From: Rhodothermales bacterium
Lineage (GTDB): Bacteria; Bacteroidota; Rhodothermia; Rhodothermales; VXPQ01
DNA: 7,175 bases
Reading direction: 5' to 3'
Assembly (NCBI GenBank): GCA_028283985.1
Contig: JANQSQ010000334.1
Coordinates: 1 to 7,175, forward strand
The notes below the pieces were generated by a model that did no database searches, had not been told where the DNA came from, and was given only the letters and a program-made list of their open reading frames with translations. Made by a program: the position numbers and the translations under genes. Positions 1 through 6,493 of the stretch are shown one piece after another (position 1 is the first letter of the stretch; every line of letters starts with the position of its first letter).

Positions 1-313
1 GAGCAAGGATTTTACGCCGGATAAGGCCCGCAATGTGATGAACGAGGCGCATGTGGACAAGGTGCTGAAAACCTACAAGGCTCGGGAGGCGGTAGAGAAG
101 TACTCATACCTTGCCAGTCCGGAAGAGATTGCCGAAAACGGATACAACCTGAACATCCCGCGCTATGTGGACACGTTCGAGCCCGAAGAAGAGATCGACG
201 TAGCGGCCGTGCAGAAAGAAATCGAGCAGATCGAGGCGGAACTGGTCGATGTGCGGGCGCGGATGAAGGGGTATCTCAGGGAACTTGGCGTCGAAGTTTC
301 AGAGGGCTTGTGA
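1..313 (+). CDS. hsdM: Type I R-M DNA methyltransferase subunit HsdM, C-terminal end (5' truncated by window edge)
   Basis: This is the C-terminal ~103 residues of the modification subunit of a type I R-M enzyme. HsdM carries the N6-adenine methyltransferase activity and forms an M2S1 complex with HsdS. The reading frame is open from base 2 to a TGA at 311-313. The visible protein opens with SKDFTPDKARNVMNE and contains the family-typical segment NGYNLNIPRYVDTFEPEEE. It ends in a charged heptad-like helix (about the last 40 residues, VQKEIEQIEAELVDVRARMK) of the kind that contacts HsdS in this family. The catalytic NPPF/Y and SAM-binding motifs lie upstream of the window and cannot be checked, and the GTG at 35 is an internal codon, not a start. 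The gene ends one base before the next start (TGAAATG), so it is almost certainly co-transcribed with the downstream genes. Confidence 0.95.
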   Translation, partial: SKDFTPDKARNVMNEAHVDKVLKTYKAREAVEKYSYLASPEEIAENGYNLNIPRYVDTFEPEEEIDVAAVQKEIEQIEAELVDVRARMKGYLRELGVEVSEGL

Positions 314-314
314 A

Positions 315-1379
315 ATGAACCGCAAGACGACGAAACCAGTCGCCATCCGCAGCAGCACTGCCGAGTTTCTGATCTTCACCCATCAGGCCGGCGGTGGGGA
401 CAGCATTGAAGTGCGTTATCAGGATGGGACCATCTGGCTGACTCAGAAAATGATGGCCGAATTGTTCGGGGTCAGCGTTCCAACGATTAATGAGCATTTG
501 GGAAACATCTTCAGGTCCGTTGAACTGGACCCTGATTCAGTTATTAGGAAATTCCGAATAACTGCCGCCGACGGGAAAACCTACAACACCCAATGCTACG
601 ATCTGGACGCTATTATTTCGGTCGGGTACCGGGTGAACTCGATCCGCGCCACGCAATTTCGGCGGTGGGCCACGCAGGTTCTGCGCGAGTACGCCATCAA
701 GGGTTATGTGCTGGACAAAGAGCGCATGGAGAACGGCGCGTTCCTGGGCGAGGATTATTTCGAGCGCCTGCTTGCCGAGATTCGCGAAATCCGTCTGAGC
801 GAGCGGCGTTTCTATCAGAAAGTCACGGATATCTACGCCACCAGCGTCGACTACGACAAGAATGCGCCCGCCACGCGCGCGTTCTTTGCTACGGTGCAGA
901 ACAAACTGCATTACGCTATTCACGGCCACACGGCTGCGGAGTTGATCAAGGCGCGGGCGGATAGCGGTAAACCGTATATGGGTCTCAGCCATTGGGCCGA
1001 TGTCCCGGACGGCAAAGTGCTCAAGAGCGATGTGGCGATCGCCAAGAATTACCTGAGCGCCGAAGAACTCGAATCCCTGGGCCGTATCGTGAATGCGTTT
1101 CTCGATCTGGCCGAGGATCGCGCCGAGCGCAAACTTCCCACGACGATGGAGGACTGGAAGGAAACGCTCGATGGATTCCTGAAACTGACCGACCGGGAAA
1201 TTCTGGAAGACGCCGGCCGAATCAGTGCGGATATTGCCCGCGATCACGCCGAAGGCGAGTTCGAGCGCTACCGGATCGTCCAGGATCGGATGTTCGAGTC
1301 GGATTTCGATAAGGAGGTGAAGGCATTGAGGCAGGCGGCGGAGGCTGGGGGAAAACAGAGGGAGGGGGGAGATGAATGA
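315..1379 (+). CDS. rhuM: RhuM-family protein embedded in type I R-M operon
   Basis: This 354-residue protein resembles the RhuM family (Virulence_RhuM), named after rhuM of Salmonella pathogenicity island 3; its biochemical role is not established. The ATG at 315 is preferred over the earlier GTG at 285. It sits one base after the HsdM stop, has an AGAGGG about 8 bases upstream, and starts where the family-like sequence begins. Residues ~31-66 (IEVRYQDGTIWLTQKMMAEL and what follows) look like a helix-turn-helix-type DNA-binding segment. Residues ~95-130 hold the strongly conserved YDLDAIISVGYRVNSIRATQ block followed by FRRWATQVLREY. The C-terminal half (~176-335) carries the family-typical stretch with NKLHYAIHGHTAAE and GLSHWAD. 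No signal peptide or membrane segment is seen. Length and ends look intact. The last 8 bases overlap hsdS. RhuM genes are recurrent passengers between hsdM and hsdS, so a role in DNA defence or its control is an inference from position only. Confidence 0.9.
   Translation: MNRKTTKPVAIRSSTAEFLIFTHQAGGGDSIEVRYQDGTIWLTQKMMAELFGVSVPTINEHLGNIFRSVELDPDSVIRKFRITAADGKTYNTQCYDLDAIISVGYRVNSIRATQFRRWATQVLREYAIKGYVLDKERMENGAFLGEDYFERLLAEIREIRLSERRFYQKVTDIYATSVDYDKNAPATRAFFATVQNKLHYAIHGHTAAELIKARADSGKPYMGLSHWADVPDGKVLKSDVAIAKNYLSAEELESLGRIVNAFLDLAEDRAERKLPTTMEDWKETLDGFLKLTDREILEDAGRISADIARDHAEGEFERYRIVQDRMFESDFDKEVKALRQAAEAGGKQREGGDE
1360..1370 (+). promoter_or_regulatory. Strong purine-rich ribosome binding site for hsdS
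   Basis: The purine run GGGAGGGGGGA immediately precedes the hsdS ATG at 1372 and lies wholly inside the 3' end of rhuM. It offers an anti-Shine-Dalgarno match (GGAGG) about 5-9 bases from the start. Together with the 8-base gene overlap, this fixes the hsdS start and suggests translational coupling to RhuM. It also explains the glycine/glutamate-rich tail of RhuM (REGGDE). Confidence 0.7.
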
Positions 1380-2553
1380 CGTGAAGTTTGCAAGGCTGCG
1401 CGGGTATGTTTCAAAGATCGGAAGCGGCAAAACCCCCAAAGGAGGTGCTTCTTCATATCAAGCAACCGGCATTCCCCTGATCAGGAGCCAGAATGTGCTT
1501 AGTGGGGCATTAAACCTGAATGATGTCGCATTCATTTCAGATGACATCCATGCTCAAATGTCGGGATCTGCCGTCAAGGGTAAAGATGTTCTCCTGAATA
1601 TTACAGGGGCCTCGATTGGCAGGAGTTGCGTTGCGCCAGACTCTCTTGCAGAAGCAAACGTGAACCAGCACGTTTGTATTATTCGAACCAAAGATACTCT
1701 GGAGCCACATTTTCTGAGTGCGTTTCTGAATTCGTACGAAGGACAAAAGCAGATTGGGTCATTTCAGGGTGGAGGTAGCCGGGAAGGATTGAATTTTGAA
1801 CAAATTGGCAGATTCATAATTCCAGTTTTTTCTCTTCCCGAACAGCGCAAGATCGGCGAGATTATGCGGACATGGGACGAGGCGATTGAGAAGTTGGAGG
1901 AGTTGAGGGCGGCGAAGGAAAGGCGTCGTAATTGGCTTTGCTCACATCTAATTTCTTTGAGTGAACAAAATGCTCCTCATGTGACTTTTGGCAAATTTCT
2001 TACCGAAAGCCGTGAACAGGGGGCAAATGGCGTAACTGCACGGAAGATTTCTGTGAAGCTCTATGGCAAAGGCGCTATAGAGAAACCCGGGAGCCGCACC
2101 GGGAGCAAGAACACTCGCTATTACCGTCGATCTGCAGGTCAACTGGTATATAGCAAACTGGATTTTCTTAATGGTGCCTTTGCCATAGTTGACCAAGCCT
2201 TGGACGGTTTTGAGTCAACGCTCGACCTGCCAGCATTTGATGTTTCTCCGGAGGCCAATGTCAAGTGGCTCATCGAATATCTTACGCGACCTGCATTCTA
2301 TAGCCGCCAAGTTCATTTGGCTCGCGGTCAGCGAAAAGCCCGCAGGGTTGCTCCAGATGATTTTCTGGCTTCCTATGTAAGGCTACCCAGTCGAACCGAA
2401 CAGGACAGGATCGTGGAAATCCTTGCCCAAGCTGATCGTGAACTCAGCTTAGAGGTGCAACGACTGAAATTAATTAAAAATCAAAAACGCGGCCTCATGC
2501 AAAAGCTGCTCACAGGCGAATGGCGGGTAACCGTGGAGAGGAGATATGAGTGA
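1372..2553 (+). CDS. hsdS: Type I R-M specificity subunit HsdS
   Basis: This 393-residue subunit selects the bipartite DNA target for both methylation and restriction. Target recognition domain 1 covers about residues 5-155 and contains IPLIRSQNVLSG and DVLLNITGASIGR, both typical of TRDs. It ends in LPEQRKIGEIMRTWDEAIEK, which starts the first conserved helical spacer (~155-190). TRD2 covers about 200-340 (GQLVYSKLDFLNGAFAIVD, LPAFDV) and closes with LPSRTEQDRIVEILAQADRE, which begins the second helical spacer (~340-380). The terminal QKRGLMQKLLTGEWRV is a very common HsdS ending. Both halves and both coiled-coil spacers are present, so the gene looks full length. By eye the TRD-coding stretches are richer in A/T than hsdM and hsdR, in line with the known horizontal exchange of TRDs. 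The start overlaps rhuM by 8 bases and the end overlaps the next gene by 8 bases (ATGAGTGA). The target sequence cannot be deduced. Confidence 0.96.
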   Translation: MNDVKFARLRGYVSKIGSGKTPKGGASSYQATGIPLIRSQNVLSGALNLNDVAFISDDIHAQMSGSAVKGKDVLLNITGASIGRSCVAPDSLAEANVNQHVCIIRTKDTLEPHFLSAFLNSYEGQKQIGSFQGGGSREGLNFEQIGRFIIPVFSLPEQRKIGEIMRTWDEAIEKLEELRAAKERRRNWLCSHLISLSEQNAPHVTFGKFLTESREQGANGVTARKISVKLYGKGAIEKPGSRTGSKNTRYYRRSAGQLVYSKLDFLNGAFAIVDQALDGFESTLDLPAFDVSPEANVKWLIEYLTRPAFYSRQVHLARGQRKARRVAPDDFLASYVRLPSRTEQDRIVEILAQADRELSLEVQRLKLIKNQKRGLMQKLLTGEWRVTVERRYE

Positions 2554-2701
2554 GTTTTCCGAATATATCGTCTATGTCGACGAAAGCGGAGATCACGGGT
2601 TGGTCGGCATTGATCCGCAGTTTCCCGTTTTTGCGTTCAGGCAGTCGCGCCCCGATCGACCGAGCCGCGCCGTTGACGTTATCCGGCCCAGGATTGGAGG
2701 G
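2546..2701 (+). pseudogene. DUF3800 gene remnant: N-terminal and C-terminal pieces joined in frame
   Basis: The ATG at 2546 has purine-rich GGAGAGGAGA just upstream and overlaps the end of hsdS by 8 bases, as expected for an operon member. Residues 1-30 are a textbook DUF3800 N terminus (YIVYVDESGDHGL, then DPQFPVF). The acidic DESGD belongs to the predicted RNase H-like active site. After residue 30 the family should continue for roughly 200 residues. Here it jumps to RPDRPSRAVDVIRPRI (residues ~34-50), which resembles the segment just before the family C terminus. The middle of the fold, including the late acidic LQLADL-type motif, is missing. The frame then runs on to a TAA at 3119-3121 through DNA antisense to the minus-strand gene, with no recognisable protein. 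I call it a non-functional remnant made by internal deletion. The N-terminal identity is firm, while the C-terminal match is from memory of the family and less certain. Confidence 0.75.
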
Positions 2702-2719
2702 TCCCGGTACCGGGGGGAC
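2701..2719. repeat. GC-rich palindrome at the end of the DUF3800 remnant
   Basis: Bases 2703-2714 are the perfect 12-base palindrome CCCGGTACCGGG. The wider segment GTCCC...GGGAC (2701-2719) also allows a slightly bulged stem. No T-run follows on either strand, so it is not a convincing intrinsic terminator. It lies close to where DUF3800 similarity stops and just beyond the stop codon of the minus-strand gene, so it may mark a rearrangement edge. Confidence 0.4.
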
Positions 2720-2730
2720 TGCCTGGTGAA

Positions 2731-2970
2731 CTACGCAAGGAGGCGCAGCGCTGCAACGATCAGGGCGGCGAAAGCGAACCCGGCCCCAACAATCCAGCGC
2801 ACAAGGCGGGTTTCGAGGGCGTTGATTTTCGCGTCCACGAAGTCTTTCGTGGCAAGGTCGCCGTGCGAATCGCCTACAGCGCTCGCAATAGCTTTCGCCT
2901 GCGCTTCGGCGTGGCGCTTGTCAATACCTGCGGCGGCAAGGTCGGCGGCTATGGAAAGCGTGTCGATCAT
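2731..2970 (-). CDS. Small DUF1640/CCDC90-like coiled-coil protein with C-terminal membrane anchor
   Basis: This is a 79-residue protein on the opposite strand to every other gene here. The start at 2970 is chosen because GGAAGGG lies about 8 bases upstream on the minus strand and the sequence from this Met matches a recognisable small-protein plan; the frame stays open further upstream but reads through a terminator hairpin. The plan is: an N-terminal helical segment (IDTLSIAADLAAAGIDKRHA), a middle region (EAQAKAIASAVGDSHGDLAT), a charged linker helix (KDFVDAKINALETRLVRW), and a hydrophobic C-terminal segment (about residues 60-78, IVGAGFAFAALIVAALRLL) that would cross the membrane once. 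Proteins of this design (MxTL...LxxAGF...AEA...LATKxDLxxLE...W-TM) are common in proteobacteria and resemble the DUF1640 family. Their function is unknown. The assignment rests on pattern recognition and the RBS. The location inside an R-M operon in reverse orientation suggests it was inserted. Confidence 0.72.
   Translation of the reverse strand: MIDTLSIAADLAAAGIDKRHAEAQAKAIASAVGDSHGDLATKDFVDAKINALETRLVRWIVGAGFAFAALIVAALRLLA
2732..2741 (+). repeat. Left copy of 10-bp direct repeat TACGCAAGGA
   Basis: TACGCAAGGA occurs here and again at 3133-3142, both in the same orientation and 401 bases apart. The left copy overlaps the last bases of the minus-strand gene (its TAG stop is the complement of 2731-2733). 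The pair brackets the reverse-strand gene and its terminator, as a target-site duplication or a short recombination repeat would. A chance 10-base match within such a span is not negligible, so this is suggestive only. Confidence 0.4.
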
Positions 2971-3047
2971 GGCTTTTACCCTTCCGGGGCGCAGCTGGCT
3001 CGTAATTACATCCAACGCTATGCTTTCCTTAAGCGCTTGCGGTCTGG

Positions 3048-3082
3048 AAAAAACAAAAAGGGGTCCGGGAAAACCCGACCCC
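3048..3082 (-). terminator. Intrinsic terminator on the minus strand, upstream of the DUF1640-like gene
   Basis: Bases 3060-3064 (GGGGT) pair with 3078-3082 (ACCCC), and 3066-3069 (CGGG) pair with 3074-3077 (CCCG). There is one bulged C and an AAAA loop. On the minus strand the hairpin is followed directly by TTTTTGTTTTTT (complement of 3048-3059), the classic rho-independent form. The plus strand lacks a T-run after the hairpin (TCATTGTC), so it should not block read-through from hsdS to hsdR. It would stop leftward transcription about 75 bases before the start of the small minus-strand gene. It is therefore either the end of another leftward transcript or a leader attenuator for that gene. 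Confidence 0.75.
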
Positions 3083-3132
3083 TCATTGTCGACCGGGAAA
3101 TTCCCAATCCTTTCCACTTAAAATAATTACGG

Positions 3133-3142
3133 TACGCAAGGA
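3133..3142 (+). repeat. Right copy of 10-bp direct repeat TACGCAAGGA
   Basis: This is identical to 2732-2741 in sequence and orientation. It lies 30 bases before the preferred hsdR start, at the right edge of the segment that separates the DUF3800 remnant from hsdR. Its AAGGA (3138-3142) is also the only Shine-Dalgarno-like string upstream of hsdR, set 12 bases before an alternative TTG start at 3155. Confidence 0.4.
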
Positions 3143-3172
3143 TCCCAAATTAATTTGCCGCTGCATCATGCT

Positions 3173-6100
3173 ATGACCTTCAACCCCGCCGAAAAGCACC
3201 AGTCCCAGATCCCGGCTGTCCAGTTCCTTGTGGCGCTCGGGTTCAAGCCGCTTTCCCAGGCCGAGGTCAGGGACCTGCGCGGCGATCGCTTGCGCAACGT
3301 GTTGCTTGAGGAAATACTGGTCGATCAATTGCGCCGGATCAACCGCTTCACCTACCGCGGAGAGGAGTATCCGTTCGATCCAGAGGATATACACGAGGCG
3401 ATCCGGCGACTCAAGCCGATGCCTGACCGGCTCAAAGGACTGCTCGGCACCAATCAGGATATCTACGACGCCCTGGTGCTGGGTACGACCATCGCCAAGA
3501 CCATCCGGGGAGATTCCAGGTCGTGGTCCTTTCGCTATGTCGATTGGGAAACGCCTGAGAATAATGTTTTCCATGTAGCCTCTGAGGTTGTCGTGGAACG
3601 CGCGGCCACCGGACAGACCCGTCGTTGCGACATCGTGGGGTATGTGAACGGCATTCCGTTTCTGGTCATCGAAAACAAACGCCCGACCGAAAGCCTCAAG
3701 AAAGCCGGCAGCCAATTGATCGGTTATCAGAACGAAGACCAGATCCCGCAACTCTTCCACTTTGCGCAGTTGCTCATGGTCATGAATCGGCAGGAAGCCC
3801 GCTACGCCACGGTGGGTACGCCGTGGAAGTTCTGGCAAGCATGGTCGGAGGATCAGGATGTGGCTGCAAGTCTTGCCGAAATCGCTGCGTCGCAGGCGCC
3901 CGTTGAGCAGTATCCGGTAATTCCAAAAGAGGATACGGGCAAATCGCGCTCGTCTGCGGTGCTGTATAAACTGGCTAACCAGCCATTGAAGGTCGCCGAT
4001 AAACAAGCGGTATACTCCGGCAGCCTGTCCGGGGCGCGCCCGTACTTCGATGTGCTGACCGCGGATGGGAGCCGGGAAGTCACCGAACAGGACAGGGCTC
4101 TTCATGCGCTTGCTCGTCCGGAGCGCATGCTCGATCTGGTTCGCCGCTTCACCGTATTCGATGCAGGCAAGCGAAAAATCGCTCGCCATCAGCAGTTCTT
4201 CGGCGTGCTGGCCGTCATGCAACGGGTCAAACAGTTCGATATGGAAGGGCGACGCAAGGGCGGCGTCGTTTGGCATACGCAGGGTTCGGGTAAGTCGCTG
4301 ACCATGGTGATGCTGGGGCGGGCGCTTGCTCTGGCTCCGGATATTCGCAATCCGCGTATCGTAATTGTCACGGACCGCGACAATCTCGACAAGCAAATCA
4401 AGGCTACCTTCAAGTCCTGCGACATGGAGCCTGTTCGCGCGACGAGCGGGAGAAATCTCATCGAACTGATCCGTAGCCGGAAGCCTTTGATCACGACCGT
4501 CGTCAACAAATTCCATGCGGCGGCGAATAAAGCCGAATATGTAGACGACGACGCCAACATTTTCGTACTGGTCGACGAAAGCCACCGTTCGCAGACAGGC
4601 CGTTATGGCGGACACGGTCAACTTGCCGCCCGGATGCGCAGGATTCTGCCCAGGGCCTGCTATATCGGTTTCACCGGTACGCCGCTACTCAAGCGGGAGA
4701 AAAACACCTTTGCGACCTTTGGCGGCCTGATCCATCAGTACGCCATCAACGAGGCGGTCGAAGACGGGGCGGTGGCGCCGCTTCTTTACGAAGGCCGTCT
4801 GGTCGAACAGAAGGTCGCGGGAGATGCGATCGACCAGTGGTTCGACAAAATAAGCGAAGGATTGACCGAGGCCCAAAAGGCCGATCTGAAACGCAAGTTC
4901 TCGCGCATGGACGCACTGTCGAAAACCGAGCAGGCCATTCGCGCGAAAGCCTTCGATATCTCCGAGCATTTTCGCCAGCACTGGCAGGGAACCGGTTTCA
5001 AGGCGCAACTTGTGGCTCCGTCCAAGGCGGCGGCAGTGCGTTTCAAGGAAATGCTGGACGAGATTGGCCATGTCACCAGCGAAATCGTTATTTCTCCGCC
5101 CGACGACAACGAAGGGAATGAAGAAGTCGATCAGGATTCCAGGGATCTCGTACACAGGTTCTGGGACCGGACGATGGCCCGATTCGGAACCGAGAAAACG
5201 TATAACCGGGAAATCATCGATGCATTCAAGGATGCGACCGAGCCGGAAATTCTGATCGTCGTTTCGAAGTTGCTGACCGGCTTCGATGCGCCAAGGAACA
5301 CGGTGCTTTATGTGTGCAAACCGCTTCGCGAGCACAATCTTTTGCAGGCTATCGCTCGCGTGAATCGTTTGTACGAGGAAGAGGGACCGCAGGGGCAGCC
5401 GATTGAAAAGCGGTTCGGCTTCATTATCGACTACGAGGGCTTGCTTGGCGAACTCGACGCCGCCTTGACCGCGTATAGCGCTTTCGAGGGGTACGATCCT
5501 GACGATCTTGCCGGTACTGTGCATGACGTGCGCGAGGAAATTCGCAAACTTCCCCAACTGCACGACCATCTCTGGGACGTATTCAAGACGGTTGCCAACA
5601 AGAAGGATATGGAGCAGTTTGAACAGTTCCTGTCCGATGAGGCTACCCGCCAGGGTTTCTACGAACGTCTCCGGGCGTTCAGCCGTTGTCTCCACATTGC
5701 GCTATCGTCGGACAAGTTGTACGATGAGTTCAGCGACGCAGAAATTGCTCGCCTGAAAAAGGACTGGAAGCAGTTCAGCGAGCTTCGGCGTTCCGTGCGG
5801 CTTCGTTACCAGGAGGTAGTGGACGTAAAGGAATTCGAACCGAAAATCCGCAGGTTACTGGACGATCATGTTGCTGCGCTGCCTGCGGCGACGGTCATTT
5901 CCCTGGTCAATATCAACGATCCGAATGCTTTGAACGCCGTCCTCTCGGAAACCGGGATATCGGCAGCCTCGAAGGCGGATCGGATTGCGAGTGCAACCCG
6001 GCGAGCGATTACGGAGAGTATGGAGAAGGATCCGGCTTTCTACGAGCGGTTCTCGAAGCTTCTTGAGGAAACGATGCGCGACTATCGCCAGCGCAGGATT

Positions 6101-6493
6101 TCCGAGAGCAGGTATCTGAATAAAGTTGTCGAGTTGGCTCGCAAGGTTGCCAGGAAGGAGAGAGGGCGCGATGTGCCGGAAAGTTTGCGCGGCGACGAAG
6201 ACGCAATGGCTTTCTTCGGAGTACTGGACGACAAACTGGTTCGGGAGAATGGACAGGGTCTCGATCGCGATCTGATTGCCGAGGTTGCGCGCGCACTGGT
6301 CGAAATCGTCAAGCAGCGCCACATTGTGGATGTGTGGTCGAATGAAGAGGCCCAGAACGCCATGCGCAATGCGATCGACGATTATTTCTTCGATGTCCTT
6401 CGCGACGGAAAGGGGATCGATTTGCCGACAGAGGTTCTGGACGAACTACAGCAAAAAATCATGAACGTGGCGCGAGCGAGGTTCCCGGCATGA
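3173..6493 (+). CDS. hsdR: Type I R-M restriction/translocation subunit HsdR
   Basis: This 1106-residue subunit translocates DNA using ATP and cleaves it when recruited by the M2S complex to unmethylated targets. The ATG at 3173 is preferred because MTFNPAEKHQSQIP is the usual start of close relatives. A TTG at 3155 would add six residues (MPLHHA). The N-terminal nuclease has the PD-(D/E)xK pattern CDIVGYVNGIPFLVIENK, with D at ~153, E at ~167 and K at ~169. The SF2 motor follows with Walker A (TQGSGKS, K at ~374), TDRDNLDKQ, the DEAD-like box DESH (~468-471), TGTP (~501-504), LLTGFDAP (~700-707) and QAIARVNR (~725-732). A helical C-terminal region covers roughly 800-1106. All key residues are present and length is normal, so it looks active. 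No good Shine-Dalgarno precedes 3173. The AT-rich stretch 3117-3129 (contains TAAAAT) could be part of a promoter, but no clear -35 is seen. The stop overlaps the next gene by 4 bases. Confidence 0.96.
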   Translation: MTFNPAEKHQSQIPAVQFLVALGFKPLSQAEVRDLRGDRLRNVLLEEILVDQLRRINRFTYRGEEYPFDPEDIHEAIRRLKPMPDRLKGLLGTNQDIYDALVLGTTIAKTIRGDSRSWSFRYVDWETPENNVFHVASEVVVERAATGQTRRCDIVGYVNGIPFLVIENKRPTESLKKAGSQLIGYQNEDQIPQLFHFAQLLMVMNRQEARYATVGTPWKFWQAWSEDQDVAASLAEIAASQAPVEQYPVIPKEDTGKSRSSAVLYKLANQPLKVADKQAVYSGSLSGARPYFDVLTADGSREVTEQDRALHALARPERMLDLVRRFTVFDAGKRKIARHQQFFGVLAVMQRVKQFDMEGRRKGGVVWHTQGSGKSLTMVMLGRALALAPDIRNPRIVIVTDRDNLDKQIKATFKSCDMEPVRATSGRNLIELIRSRKPLITTVVNKFHAAANKAEYVDDDANIFVLVDESHRSQTGRYGGHGQLAARMRRILPRACYIGFTGTPLLKREKNTFATFGGLIHQYAINEAVEDGAVAPLLYEGRLVEQKVAGDAIDQWFDKISEGLTEAQKADLKRKFSRMDALSKTEQAIRAKAFDISEHFRQHWQGTGFKAQLVAPSKAAAVRFKEMLDEIGHVTSEIVISPPDDNEGNEEVDQDSRDLVHRFWDRTMARFGTEKTYNREIIDAFKDATEPEILIVVSKLLTGFDAPRNTVLYVCKPLREHNLLQAIARVNRLYEEEGPQGQPIEKRFGFIIDYEGLLGELDAALTAYSAFEGYDPDDLAGTVHDVREEIRKLPQLHDHLWDVFKTVANKKDMEQFEQFLSDEATRQGFYERLRAFSRCLHIALSSDKLYDEFSDAEIARLKKDWKQFSELRRSVRLRYQEVVDVKEFEPKIRRLLDDHVAALPAATVISLVNINDPNALNAVLSETGISAASKADRIASATRRAITESMEKDPAFYERFSKLLEETMRDYRQRRISESRYLNKVVELARKVARKERGRDVPESLRGDEDAMAFFGVLDDKLVRENGQGLDRDLIAEVARALVEIVKQRHIVDVWSNEEAQNAMRNAIDDYFFDVLRDGKGIDLPTEVLDELQQKIMNVARARFPA

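Noticed and set aside
285..314. Earlier GTG start for rhuM at 285
   Set aside because: It would overlap the hsdM coding end by 29 bases and add 10 non-conserved residues. The ATG at 315 fits the operon spacing better.
537..1439. 300-codon open frame on the minus strand opposite rhuM
   Set aside because: It lies antisense to a confidently recognised RhuM gene, has no recognisable protein features, and has the composition expected of a shadow frame in GC-rich coding DNA.
3060..3082. Plus-strand terminator between the DUF3800 remnant and hsdR
   Set aside because: The hairpin exists on both strands, but on the plus strand it is followed by TCATTGTC without a T-run, so termination toward hsdR is not supported.
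2971..3117. N-terminal extension of the minus-strand small gene to 128 residues
   Set aside because: The extension would translate the terminator hairpin and its T-run and lacks an RBS, whereas the Met at 2970 has a good GGAAGGG upstream and begins the family-like sequence.
2702..3121. Continuation of the DUF3800 frame as a 191-residue fusion protein
   Set aside because: Beyond about residue 52 it is only the antisense of the small minus-strand gene and of the terminator hairpin. No family similarity is seen, so the open frame is likely incidental.
3083..4621. 512-codon open frame on the minus strand opposite hsdR
   Set aside because: It is antisense to the HsdR nuclease and motor motifs, shows no domain and is rich in Arg/His/Leu as shadow frames are. 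Its last part also runs through the minus-strand terminator region.
4685..5695. 336-codon open frame on the minus strand opposite hsdR
   Set aside because: It is antisense to conserved SF2 helicase motifs and has no recognisable features or RBS.
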